A DNA stretch of 64,000 nucleotides from Anaerolineales bacterium (GCA_024710905.1 JANJTV010000076.1:62001-126000), one strand, 5' to 3'; positions 19,445 to 28,855 are shown, counted from the first letter of the stretch. Notes: generated by a model not told the origin, from the sequence alone. Translations and numbers: made by a program.

Positions 19445-21034
19445 TTAATCGTCATCCTCGCCGTCATCACCGTCATCATCAAAATCATTCCCATCATGAC
19501 AGTTTGAGCAGCTCGCTTCCCTCAGTGTTTTGGTGTGGCAGGAACCACAACCCTGCCCGCCATGGTTGACACCCGAGCCCCCATCATCATCGGAGATTTG
19601 CGGGTGCGGGCCGGTGTACCTGGCCGACCAGTTATTGGTGTTATGGCAACTTGCGCAGTTGCTGCTGAACATCCCTGCGTGATAAGCGGGTTCACCATGA
19701 CATCCGGCGCAGGTAAGTGGTGTATTGGTAAACCTGCCGCCGGCATGACAGGATTCGCATGACAGGTCAGCATGCCTGCCGGTCAAGGGGAAGCGCGACA
19801 GGTTATGGCTGAAGATTATCCTGCCCCAATCACTGGTGGAATGACACAGGGAGCAGATTGTCCCAAACCGCCCGTTATGTTGATCGTCCTGCGCGTGGCA
19901 GGAAAAACAGTCGGTCGGGATTCCTTTGAAAACCCCGCCAAGGTGACATTGTGTGCATTCCACCTGTGTGTGTGCGCCATCCAACTTGAAGTTGAACAGG
20001 TTGTGGTCAATGATTGCATCTTCCCAGTCACTGGCCGGGTCGTGACAGGCGGCGCAATCCTGGCCGTACTCGCCATTGTGTTCATCGTCCTGTTTATGGC
20101 AGGAATAGCAATCATTTGCAACTTGTTCACGAATGCCGTTACGATGACAGTCCTTGCACTCTGCTTCGGCGTGTTCTCCCTCCAGTTTGAAGCTGGCCAG
20201 GTCGTGATCAAACTCGGCAGGGCTCCACCCGGCAGATGTATGGCATTCCCCGCAGGATGGGAATTTTTCCCTGTGCGGATTATCCGGGCGGTGGCAGGCC
20301 TCACAGGCGACTGGCAGAATCCCCAGATCGGCTGGTTTCCTGGCGTTGATGTGACAACCCGAACAGGCTATCTTGAGGTGTTCCCCATCTAGGGTGAAGT
20401 TCGTCTGGCTGTGGTTAAAACCACTAAATCGATCTGCCCCGTCATGACAGACCTGGCAATTTTCGCCAAAATCCTGGCGATGGGCATCCATAAAACCACG
20501 ATCAATTGCCTGGTGACACTGGGTGCAGGTGTCCTGCTCAAAATCGGAGAACCTTTCAGCGTGGCAATCCCGGCAGTGAAACGGGATACCGTCTGTGGTG
20601 CGCCTGTGCGCGGTGAGCAAAAACCCAGACTTTTCGTGAGGGTACCCTTTTATTTCATCTGCAATGAGTGAGGCGTTGGGGCCATTATGTTCCGGATGAC
20701 AATCCCGGCATTCGCTGGCGGGATTAACGGCTGCGATGGCCCCGTGAATACTTTCCGGGTCTTGTTGTTCTTCTCGGATATTTTCATGGCAGGCCATACA
20801 TCGATCAGACATTTTGTCTGCATCCCATGGAGCGGCATGGCACAGGCCGCAATCCCCCCCCATTTCTGCGTGGCTGCTGATGCCCCCCATTGTGCGACCA
20901 GGTTGCGCATTAAGGGCGCCTGCAGTGAATAATGTATTGCCCGAAAGCAGCTCGGCGGCAATAATAACCACCAGGGTTATGAAGGCGCTTAAGATTGCCA
21001 GCGGGGAAAGACAGCCGATGCGATTGTTGTTCAT
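19445..21034 (-). CDS. 20-heme c-type cytochrome
   Basis: 20 CxxCH motifs; repeating three-heme units; tail DFDDDGDDGEDDD. Confidence 0.95.
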   Translation of the reverse strand: MNNNRIGCLSPLAILSAFITLVVIIAAELLSGNTLFTAGALNAQPGRTMGGISSHAEMGGDCGLCHAAPWDADKMSDRCMACHENIREEQQDPESIHGAIAAVNPASECRDCHPEHNGPNASLIADEIKGYPHEKSGFLLTAHRRTTDGIPFHCRDCHAERFSDFEQDTCTQCHQAIDRGFMDAHRQDFGENCQVCHDGADRFSGFNHSQTNFTLDGEHLKIACSGCHINARKPADLGILPVACEACHRPDNPHREKFPSCGECHTSAGWSPAEFDHDLASFKLEGEHAEAECKDCHRNGIREQVANDCYSCHKQDDEHNGEYGQDCAACHDPASDWEDAIIDHNLFNFKLDGAHTQVECTQCHLGGVFKGIPTDCFSCHAQDDQHNGRFGTICSLCHSTSDWGRIIFSHNLSRFPLTGRHADLSCESCHAGGRFTNTPLTCAGCHGEPAYHAGMFSSNCASCHNTNNWSARYTGPHPQISDDDGGSGVNHGGQGCGSCHTKTLREASCSNCHDGNDFDDDGDDGEDDD

Positions 21035-21036
21035 GG

Positions 21037-21600
21037 CTACCTCAGGAAGGTGGCGTAATAGAGTGCGCCCAAGATATGAACGAAGGCGGCAGTAAACAAA
21101 GCCATGCCGATGGGGATGTGAATGGTGTGCCAGAGCGCCATCAGGCGCCGGGCATTGGCCAGGGCGCTGGCTTGCATTTCACCCAGCGCGCCGGTGTCTT
21201 CGATGCCGTCGGCTGTGCGCGGGATGCGTGTATAGATGTAGCGGCCAATGAATCCGCTAAAGACAATCACGCCTGTCATGAGTAGCGTTGCCCCGGCCAG
21301 GCCGTTAATCTTCCAGGACGAATGTAGCAAGACCATGTATGGCCCGACAATGCCGGTAAAAATATGGAACTGCAGCCAGTCAGCTGTGCGGCCCCAGCGC
21401 GCAGAACGGGAGCGCTTCCTCAGGGAATACAAGATTTCGGTGGCCAGCATGAGCACAAAGCCAAGGACCCCGATCGTGTGGCCATAAAATCCACTGGCTG
21501 CGGGAATCTTGTTCCCCAGCCAGAGCACCCAGGCGTATGAGATCGTAATCAAAATACAGGCCAGCAAGGCTAACCATAATTCTTTTGCATTTTTGAGCAT
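21037..21600 (-). CDS. Multi-TM membrane protein, cytochrome b/ferric reductase-like candidate
   Basis: about 5 TM segments with several intramembrane His; 2-bp gap to cytochrome gene. Confidence 0.7.
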   Translation of the reverse strand: MLKNAKELWLALLACILITISYAWVLWLGNKIPAASGFYGHTIGVLGFVLMLATEILYSLRKRSRSARWGRTADWLQFHIFTGIVGPYMVLLHSSWKINGLAGATLLMTGVIVFSGFIGRYIYTRIPRTADGIEDTGALGEMQASALANARRLMALWHTIHIPIGMALFTAAFVHILGALYYATFLR

Positions 21601-21601
21601 A

Positions 21602-22921
21602 TCAACCTTCTTTTATTTGTCCAGTCGTGCTTGTTGCCCAGAATTCAGCCAGGATATCCGCAATTGGAGCATCTTTTTTGAGTAGTTGATCTCGAATGAG
21701 GGAAATGTCCATTTGTTTTTGAATGATGTGTTGAAGCGGTGAGGAGAGTTTTTGATCACCCATCACGATGGCGCCAACGATGTGTTTGTCACCGACCATC
21801 AGCCGCAGGTGGTTGTTCTCAAAACCACCTTGTGCAACTATCGCGCCCGGGATATTCCTCCATGTTTCGCTGTCGCCGCGAACAATGCCTGCTAGGTCTG
21901 CAACCTTGCCAGCGCCCACTGTGCCAATGATTGTGGCGGTGAGCCCGGCCAGTCGGGTAACGTTGTAAGGGGCGGGTTTTTGGTATTCAACGGCCAGCCC
22001 GGCCATGTTCTGCCCGGCGATTTTTCCCTGCTCGCGGGCTGGTCCCCATAAGCTGTCCAGGACGTGCTTCCCGATCATCGGGTCAAATACCTGGGCGACA
22101 TCCCCTGCGGCATAAATATCCCTTGTTGAGGTGCGCATGCGTTGATCGACCAGGATGCCTCGTTCGCAGGACAGGCCAGCCTGCGCGGCCAGCTCGATGC
22201 TCGGCTGAATGCCGATTGCAAAGGCAACCAGGTCACATTTGATTTGCTCCCCATTATTGAGCAGGACAGATTTCACCAACCCGCGTTCGCCGATGATTTC
22301 AGTCAGTTCGCTGCCACGATGCAGGTGTATCCCCTCGTGTTCCAGTCGCTTTTCAACCAGGCGGCTTTCGCTTTCATCCAGCACGTTTGGCCAGTAGCGT
22401 TCGCTCCGATAGACATAATGGACCTTTAACCCCCGGGCAGACAGCCCTTCTGCGAGTTCAAGGGCGGTGATGCCGCCACCGGTAACAACAGCCACTTTGG
22501 ATTTTCGAGCGCGGGCAAGGATCTGCCGGGCATCTTCAATGTGGTCGAGCTTAAACACTCCGCCCAGGTTTGCGCCCGGGGTGGTCAACCGGGTCGCACT
22601 GGCCCCGGTTGCGACCAGCAGGCGGTCGTAGGCTACCGTGTGACCATTTTCAACCTCCACCAGTTTTTCGGCAGGGTTTATTTTCAGGGCCGCCCCTTGA
22701 TAAAACCGGGCATCTAGTTTTTTGTAATCTTCTTCCTGGTAGGGGTACAACTGATCTTCATTGAGTTCACCGCTTAAGTAATAGGCCAGCCCGGGACGCG
22801 AATAATACCCCTGCGGATCCTTGCATATAAAAATAACCTGACCTTGCCGATCCAGTTCGCGGATGACTTCTGCTGCCGCAAGCCCGGCAACACCTGTCCC
22901 GAGAATGACGTAGCGCATCAT
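21602..22921 (-). CDS. FAD-dependent NAD(P)/disulfide-type oxidoreductase
   Basis: Two dinucleotide-binding folds; 1-bp gap to membrane protein gene. Confidence 0.92.
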   Translation of the reverse strand: MMRYVILGTGVAGLAAAEVIRELDRQGQVIFICKDPQGYYSRPGLAYYLSGELNEDQLYPYQEEDYKKLDARFYQGAALKINPAEKLVEVENGHTVAYDRLLVATGASATRLTTPGANLGGVFKLDHIEDARQILARARKSKVAVVTGGGITALELAEGLSARGLKVHYVYRSERYWPNVLDESESRLVEKRLEHEGIHLHRGSELTEIIGERGLVKSVLLNNGEQIKCDLVAFAIGIQPSIELAAQAGLSCERGILVDQRMRTSTRDIYAAGDVAQVFDPMIGKHVLDSLWGPAREQGKIAGQNMAGLAVEYQKPAPYNVTRLAGLTATIIGTVGAGKVADLAGIVRGDSETWRNIPGAIVAQGGFENNHLRLMVGDKHIVGAIVMGDQKLSSPLQHIIQKQMDISLIRDQLLKKDAPIADILAEFWATSTTGQIKEG

Positions 22922-23184
22922 TTTGAATCAGCCTCGAAAAGGTTTGTGCGAACAAACTGTAGTACGCCGCGTGGGCAGCGCGCCACGCATTCGCCACATG
23001 TCAGGCACTGGCTGTGAATGACCGGCAAGCCCTGCCAGGCATGTCGGCGAACATCAATTTCAATGGGGCAGTTGTAATTGCAAATCCCACATTGGACGCA
23101 CCGGCTGGCGTCGGGGACAACCTGCCCGGCTTTCATCACTTCGCGGCGCGCGCGTTCGGGCTGGAAGAATTTCAATAAATTCAT
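22918..23184 (-). CDS. 4Fe-4S dicluster ferredoxin-like protein
   Basis: CxxCxxCxxxC x2; overlaps oxidoreductase gene by 4 bp. Confidence 0.9.
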   Translation of the reverse strand: MNLLKFFQPERARREVMKAGQVVPDASRCVQCGICNYNCPIEIDVRRHAWQGLPVIHSQCLTCGECVARCPRGVLQFVRTNLFEADSK

Positions 23185-23272
23185 ATGTGCCTTGGGGATA
23201 AAAAAAAACAATCCCTATTTTCATTATAGGGCGCGGTTGGCAGGTTGTCATCATGACAAAAGTCATGGAAAG

Positions 23273-23310
23273 AGAAAAGGACTGTGAGTGGCTCATCACA
23301 GTCCTTTTCT
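23273..23310. terminator. Strong terminator hairpin after csp gene
   Basis: 15-bp perfect stem. Confidence 0.85.
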
Positions 23311-23339
23311 TGGTTGCTGGTAAAACTAACGCGGGGGTC

Positions 23340-23552
23340 TTACCCAATCGGGGTCACGTTGGCCGCCTGAGCGCCCTTCGGTCCCTGCTCAATGGAAAAC
23401 TCCACCTTTTGCTCGGGTTCCAGGCGCTTGTAGCCGTCCATCTGGATGGCCGAGAAGTGCACGAACACATCCTCGCCGCCTTCGTAACCAATGAAGCCGT
23501 AGCCCTTGGTCGCGTTGAACCACCTGACAGTTCCAACAATTCGTTCCGACAT
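23340..23552 (-). CDS. Cold-shock-domain protein
   Basis: CSD motifs [15 protein letters not shown]. Confidence 0.95.
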   Translation of the reverse strand: MSERIVGTVRWFNATKGYGFIGYEGGEDVFVHFSAIQMDGYKRLEPEQKVEFSIEQGPKGAQAANVTPIG

Positions 23553-23642
23553 CTTACTTTTCTCCTGCATAAAAATTTTGGCCGGGTCTTTTGCCGACCA
23601 GGCGCAAGATTATCACGACCAAAAATGCATGTCAAGAGACGC

Positions 23643-24308
23643 TTAGACCGGGCGTTTTACCAGCCCCAGCTTCTTCATGATGATGGCAAAACGGGAGGTG
23701 GCGTGGATGAACGGGGAGGACAGCCGCACCCGGGCTGTGGAGGTGGCCAGGGCCAGTTTCAGTTGCGGGCCGCTCCCAAAGTCTGCCACCGTTAACGTAG
23801 CCTGGCCCAGCTCCCAGGTGGTGTGCGCGTCCGAGCCGACGGTGCCGCTCAGGTTGTGCTGCTTTACAAAGGCTGCCGCTTTTTCGTTGAAGGCTGGCAG
23901 GTAACAGCGGGCATTGAAGGTTTCAATTGCATCCACCAGCGGGGCAATTTCAAGCAAATCATTCAGTTCCCAGTGCCCGCCGCGCCACACGTCAAACGGA
24001 TGCGATACGCTGATAAATGCACCCTGCTCACGCAGCAGGCGGATGGTTTCAAGTGGCGTCAGGCCAGGCGGGATTTCCTCCTGCACAAAGGCAGCCAGAA
24101 TCTCGCCGCGCGTGGTCATGATCTCCTCACCAACGATGATGCGCTGCGGGTCGATCTGTTGCGCGGCCCGCGCCCCGGCAATGCTGTTGTGGTCGGTAAC
24201 AATCACCCGGTCGAGGCCTTTTTTCCGGGCGGCGCGCACCAGTGCCTCGGGCGTCGTCAGGCAGTCTTTGGAATAAATGGTATGGCAGTGAAATTCTACA
24301 GTTGGCAT
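23643..24308 (-). CDS. PHP-domain phosphoesterase
   Basis: HCHTIYSKD, VTDHNS, GSDAHT. Confidence 0.9.
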   Translation of the reverse strand: MPTVEFHCHTIYSKDCLTTPEALVRAARKKGLDRVIVTDHNSIAGARAAQQIDPQRIIVGEEIMTTRGEILAAFVQEEIPPGLTPLETIRLLREQGAFISVSHPFDVWRGGHWELNDLLEIAPLVDAIETFNARCYLPAFNEKAAAFVKQHNLSGTVGSDAHTTWELGQATLTVADFGSGPQLKLALATSTARVRLSSPFIHATSRFAIIMKKLGLVKRPV

Positions 24309-24368
24309 GTGCTACCGTCTCGTCTTCTCTCTTGCATCTAATATCTAATGCCCACTAAAGTCTATCCT

Positions 24369-26075
24369 CTAGTCCGTCATCCCGGCTGGTTTCAGGTCTT
24401 TGAGATTTAATTGCAGCGTGGTACGGCCATTGAATTCGTTGGTTTCAAAGGTGAAAAGCAGATCGGCCCGTTCGGGCAGTTGATTGGCCCATTCGCCAAG
24501 GCGGAAGCCGATGCAGTCGAATGTCACGCGCCCATCGGAGACGGCCAGTTTCAGGTGATTGGCATCCGAGCCGACCGCCCGGCCGCTGACGACTTTTACA
24601 CTGCGTGTAATGAAAACAGTGCCGGGGTTACCGTAACCGGTTGGTTCGAGGTAGTCGAGGTATTTCAGCAGGTCAAAGGTCAGTTCGGGCAGTTGCACTT
24701 CGGTGTCAGCCAGGTAAGTATGGCGCAGGTCTTTGCCCGCCAGTTCGCGTTCGGCGATGGCCGCCAGCCGCGCTTGCAGTTCGGGCAGGTGCTCATTGCG
24801 GATGGTAAACCCGGCGGCGGCGGCATGCCCGCCATGGCGTTCGAATAATTCGGCGCATTCATCCAGCGCTTTGGTGATGTGAAACTCGGGGATGGAGCGA
24901 CAGGAGCAGCGCGTAAATTCACCGTCGTTATGGCCGACCACGGAGGGGCGGTAGTAGGCTTCGGTCAGTCGCGCCGCGGCCAGCCCCACCACGCCGGGAT
25001 TAAAGCCCGGATCCACGGCGAACAGCATCAGGGGCGCCTGATCGGCATCGCCCACGGCCAGGACCTCGGCTTTGGCCTGGATGTCCCTGGTCAGGCGCTG
25101 TCGTTCGCGGTTCTGGACATCCAGCTTCTGGGCCAGGGTTCCGGCTTCAAAGACATCCTCGGTGACCAGCAGGCGGTAGGAATCGAGCGCGCTTTCCAGC
25201 CGCCCGGAGGCGTTGAGGCGCGGGCCAAGCGCAAAGCCGATGTTGATGGCGGTAACTTTGGCCAGGGAAATATCTGAAACCGCCGCCAGCGAGACGGTTC
25301 CCTGGCGTTGCGCCGCGCGAAGCTGACGCAGGCCGCCACGCACCAGCATGCGGTTTTCGCCGGTCAGCGGGGCCAGGTCTGCGACCGTGCCGAGGGCCAC
25401 CAGGTCTAACAGGGACTCTGGGTTGAGCCTTTCGGGCGGGCGTTTTTCAAATAGGGCTTGGGCCAGTTTGTAGGCAATGCCCACCCCGGCCAGGTATTTT
25501 TCGGGGTAGTTGTCGCCGGGCTGTTTGGGGTTGAGCACCGCCAACGCCTGCGGCAGGTCCCCGGCCGGTTCGTGGTGGTCGGTGATGATCAGGTCCAGGC
25601 CAATGCTGCGGGCGTGTTCGGCTTCGGCGGGCGAGCGGATGCCGCAATCCACTGAGATGACCAGGGCCGCGCCGCTTTCTTTAAGCTGGGAAAGGGCTTC
25701 GCGGTTCAGGCCGTAGCCTTCGTCGAAGCGGTTGGGGATGTATTCGCGGGCGTTTGCGCCGATGGCTTTCAGCGCGGAAACGAGCAGGGCGGTGGCGGTC
25801 ACGCCGTCTACATCGTAGTCGCCATACACGGCGATCAACTCCCCGGCCTGGATGGCGGACAGGATGCGCGCTATGGCGCTTTGCATGTCTTTCATTTGCC
25901 AGGGGGAGGTATCGAAGGGGGCTTCGGCGCGCAGGAAGCGGCTGGCCTGTTCGGCGGTGGTCACGCCGCGATTAAAGAGCGCTTGGCGCAGCACCGGCGG
26001 GAATTTTTGCAGTTCCTGGCTGGCGGCCTCGGTGATGGGCGCTTGCAGCAGCCAGCGGTTTTTGTGGGAGGTCAT
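24369..26075 (-). CDS. recJ: Single-stranded-DNA-specific exonuclease RecJ
   Basis: DHH/DHHA1 motifs. Confidence 0.95.
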   Translation of the reverse strand: MTSHKNRWLLQAPITEAASQELQKFPPVLRQALFNRGVTTAEQASRFLRAEAPFDTSPWQMKDMQSAIARILSAIQAGELIAVYGDYDVDGVTATALLVSALKAIGANAREYIPNRFDEGYGLNREALSQLKESGAALVISVDCGIRSPAEAEHARSIGLDLIITDHHEPAGDLPQALAVLNPKQPGDNYPEKYLAGVGIAYKLAQALFEKRPPERLNPESLLDLVALGTVADLAPLTGENRMLVRGGLRQLRAAQRQGTVSLAAVSDISLAKVTAINIGFALGPRLNASGRLESALDSYRLLVTEDVFEAGTLAQKLDVQNRERQRLTRDIQAKAEVLAVGDADQAPLMLFAVDPGFNPGVVGLAAARLTEAYYRPSVVGHNDGEFTRCSCRSIPEFHITKALDECAELFERHGGHAAAAGFTIRNEHLPELQARLAAIAERELAGKDLRHTYLADTEVQLPELTFDLLKYLDYLEPTGYGNPGTVFITRSVKVVSGRAVGSDANHLKLAVSDGRVTFDCIGFRLGEWANQLPERADLLFTFETNEFNGRTTLQLNLKDLKPAGMTD

Positions 26076-26109
26076 GGGTGGGAAGCTTTCAGCGATTAGC
26101 GGTCAGGGG

Positions 26110-26901
26110 TTAGTGATTGGGCGGGAGTATAACTTGTTTCCTGTGATACTTTCCATTGCCAACAAACTCAAGGAAATTTCGGTCGCGAAGGATTTGTAGT
26201 TGCTGGCGGATTTTTGGCCTGATGTTATTGTTATCAGGATGCTTGCCCTGCAAATGGTTTTCAAAGCGATACATTTCTTCCAGTGTAAATTCCTGTTTGC
26301 CAAGTTTCTCGATGCAAAGTGAAATATCAAAAAGCCATCCACGCGCTTCTACTTTGGTTTCACGGACAAAATTGGTGCGTTCCCATTTGGCAAGGACTTC
26401 TTCGCGTTGCATCGGGGTACCGTTTTGAATGTAAAAAATCTTACCGTATTCGGGGATGCCTGTCATTAAGATGTTGCAACCAACCCAACCTGCACGGCGG
26501 GCTGTGGCTGCCAGCGGGTTGCGCCGTTCAATAATATCTGTGGTGAAAAAGTATTTGGGGATGGTCAGGAAGTTCTTAACCTGCAAGGAATTTTTATCAT
26601 AGGTCAGGAAAAAGAAATTTGGGCTTTCGTCGGAATTTAATCTTTCAATCATTGTGCTGAAAGCACCATCAACGATTTTTTGTCCCAAAGACCCCGATTT
26701 TGATTTGAGTTCGTATTGTTCAGGGCAGCTATTGCATTGAAAATCTGCTACGGGTTGATTGTTTTCAAACTTTACGAGTGTTTTTCCGCAGTTAGGACAA
26801 AATATGGATGTCTTCACCCATGCTTCACTCATCACCCGAATTTTTTGACTCGAGCTGGTATATTTGCTTGTCGCTGATGGAGACAATCTCATCATATTCA
26901 T
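26110..26901 (-). CDS. DpnI-family methyl-directed (type IIM) restriction endonuclease
   Basis: PD-(D/E)xK-like VADF...ELK, zinc-binding CxxC pairs, C-terminal winged-helix-like segment, all matching DpnI as recalled. Confidence 0.92.
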   Translation of the reverse strand: MNMMRLSPSATSKYTSSSQKIRVMSEAWVKTSIFCPNCGKTLVKFENNQPVADFQCNSCPEQYELKSKSGSLGQKIVDGAFSTMIERLNSDESPNFFFLTYDKNSLQVKNFLTIPKYFFTTDIIERRNPLAATARRAGWVGCNILMTGIPEYGKIFYIQNGTPMQREEVLAKWERTNFVRETKVEARGWLFDISLCIEKLGKQEFTLEEMYRFENHLQGKHPDNNNIRPKIRQQLQILRDRNFLEFVGNGKYHRKQVILPPNH

Positions 26902-27124
26902 TGACTAGTATTATATGTTCTTTTTCTCGAAATTTATTCCAGCAGTCATCGCATAATTCAGGTAAGTCTGTTGAACCTTCCTCAAAGCAGATGATTATCC
27001 CGCAATAGACACATTGCCATAGTTCCCCCTTACAGTAAGTGTGATTTTTGCTTTGGCACCCCCAAATTCTACGGGTTAGCTTGAAGTATATGAAACAAAA
27101 GAGATAATGAATTGGGCTTAACAT
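26825..27124 (-). CDS. Small CxxC-containing protein overlapping DpnI-like gene; start uncertain
   Basis: CVYCG and CDDCW pairs; 77-bp overlap. Confidence 0.5.
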   Translation of the reverse strand: MLSPIHYLFCFIYFKLTRRIWGCQSKNHTYCKGELWQCVYCGIIICFEEGSTDLPELCDDCWNKFREKEHIILVNEYDEIVSISDKQIYQLESKNSGDE

Positions 27125-27250
27125 AGATGATTAAATACTCAATGGGTTGTAAAAACACCACCTGATTAAAGTGACATTCCCGCCTAACTTCCCCGTTTTC
27201 CCCTATAATGCCCCCATGACCCTGCCCTTCAATTTTGTTATAATGAACGC

Positions 27251-27553
27251 ATGGCAAGGCTAAAAATCACCCTCCCGCAGAAAAAACTGGCCGAATTTTG
27301 TCGCCGCTATCAAATCCGGCAGCTGGCTTTTTTCGGGTCCGTTTTACGGGATGACTTTAACCCGGAAAGCGACGTGGATGTGCTGGTTGAATTTGAACCC
27401 GGTCACACGCCAGGGCTTGCGTTTTTCGGCATGCGAAAAGAACTGTAAGAAATCCTTGGGCGCGAGGTGGACTTAAACACGCCTAATTTTCTCAGCCCAG
27501 TTTTTCGCGAACAAGTCCGGCGCGAGGCCATAGATTATGCACGAGCGGGATAA
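27251..27553 (+). pseudogene. MNT/MntA-type nucleotidyltransferase interrupted by in-frame TAA at 27446-27448
   Basis: Readthrough in same frame gives EILGREVDLNTPNFLSPVFREQVRREAIDYARAG, the typical C-terminal region of this family. Confidence 0.75.
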
Positions 27554-27610
27554 GTTAACCTTTATCCGGCAGGAAATCCCGAAATCAATTTCCCGGCTAG
27601 AAAAAATTAT

Positions 27611-28855
27611 TTGATCACCCTGCTGACTTCCGGCACGCGCGGAGACGTGACTCCCTACATTGCCCTCGGTCTCGGCCTGCAGGCCGCCGGGCGCGCGGTG
27701 CGCCTGTCTGCGCCGGAAGGCTTTGGCGATCTCGTCCGTGCCGCCGGGCTGCCGTTTGCCCCCTTTCGCGGCAATCCCTCCGACCTGTTAATTGCCGCTG
27801 AACAAAAAAACGCCCTCACGCTCGGGCGCAACCCGCTGGCCTCGCTGCTGGCCAGCCTGGGCCACCTGCGCGAAGCCCGTCCGCTCTACCGCGCCATGCT
27901 GCAAAGCGCCTTCGAAGTCTGCCAGGGCAGCCAGCAGGTGCTGTATGGCCTGCCCAGCCTGTGGGGCTGGCACCTGGCCGAAGCCCTCGGCGCACAGCCC
28001 GTGCGCGCCCTGCTCCAGCCGCTCAGCCCGACCCGCGCCTTCCCCTCCGCGCTGCTGCCCTTCCGTTTTTCGTTGGGGAAAGGCTGGAACCGCTTCAGCG
28101 CCTGGATGGTGGCCCAGCTCACCTGGCTGGCCTGGCGGGGGGAGATTAACCGTTGGCGGGCCACGCTTGGGCTGCCTCCCGCGCCGGTCAGCGACCCTGC
28201 CCTGCTGGGCGATTCCGCCAGCGCGCTCAGCCTGCACGGGTTCAGCCAATCCATTGTCCCACGCCCCGAAGACTGGCCGGAAAGCCATCACATCACCGGC
28301 TACTGGCAGTATCACAACAAGGACTGGCATCCGCCAGCAGAACTGCATGCCTTCCTCGAGAAAGCGCCCCGCCCGCTGGCAGCGATTGGCTTTGGCAGCC
28401 CCGGCAGCCAGTTTGCCCGTACGTTGGAAGTCGTGCGCGCGGCCCTGCAACAGGCCGGATTCTCGGCCATCGTCACCCTGCCGAGCATCTGGCATGACTC
28501 TGTACGTGCGGAAAATATATATCCCCTCGACTATGCCCCGCACGACTGGCTCTACCCGCAAATGGATGTGGTTGTTCATCACGGCGGCGCGGGCACCACT
28601 GCCTCGGCCCTGTTTTCCGGCAGGCCGCAGGTCTTGCTGCCGCTGGCCATTGACCAGTTCTTCTGGGCCGAACGAATTGAACAACTTGGCGCCGGGCCGA
28701 AAGCCATCCCGCAGCGCGGGTTGACTGCCCAAAATTTTGCCCGCGCCTTGCAAGATGCCAACGAAACCAGCGCCTACGGGGTAACGACCCGAACCCTGGA
28801 AGCGCAACTCCGCCGCGAAGACGGAATCACGGCCGCGGTGCGCCTGCTAGTTTGA
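27611..28855 (+). CDS. UDP-glycosyltransferase family (GT1-like) glycosyltransferase
   Basis: TTG start; HHGGAGTT motif. Confidence 0.9.
   Translation: MITLLTSGTRGDVTPYIALGLGLQAAGRAVRLSAPEGFGDLVRAAGLPFAPFRGNPSDLLIAAEQKNALTLGRNPLASLLASLGHLREARPLYRAMLQSAFEVCQGSQQVLYGLPSLWGWHLAEALGAQPVRALLQPLSPTRAFPSALLPFRFSLGKGWNRFSAWMVAQLTWLAWRGEINRWRATLGLPPAPVSDPALLGDSASALSLHGFSQSIVPRPEDWPESHHITGYWQYHNKDWHPPAELHAFLEKAPRPLAAIGFGSPGSQFARTLEVVRAALQQAGFSAIVTLPSIWHDSVRAENIYPLDYAPHDWLYPQMDVVVHHGGAGTTASALFSGRPQVLLPLAIDQFFWAERIEQLGAGPKAIPQRGLTAQNFARALQDANETSAYGVTTRTLEAQLRREDGITAAVRLLV

Noticed and set aside
19772-20392. 206-aa plus-strand hydrophobic-looking ORF
   Set aside because: Antisense to the multiheme cytochrome; apparent hydrophobicity comes from complement of CxxCH/Asp/His codons.
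27788-28807. 339-aa minus-strand ORF and other long antisense ORFs inside the glycosyltransferase gene
   Set aside because: High-GC shadow ORF opposite a clear glycosyltransferase; low-complexity Gly/Arg/Gln composition.
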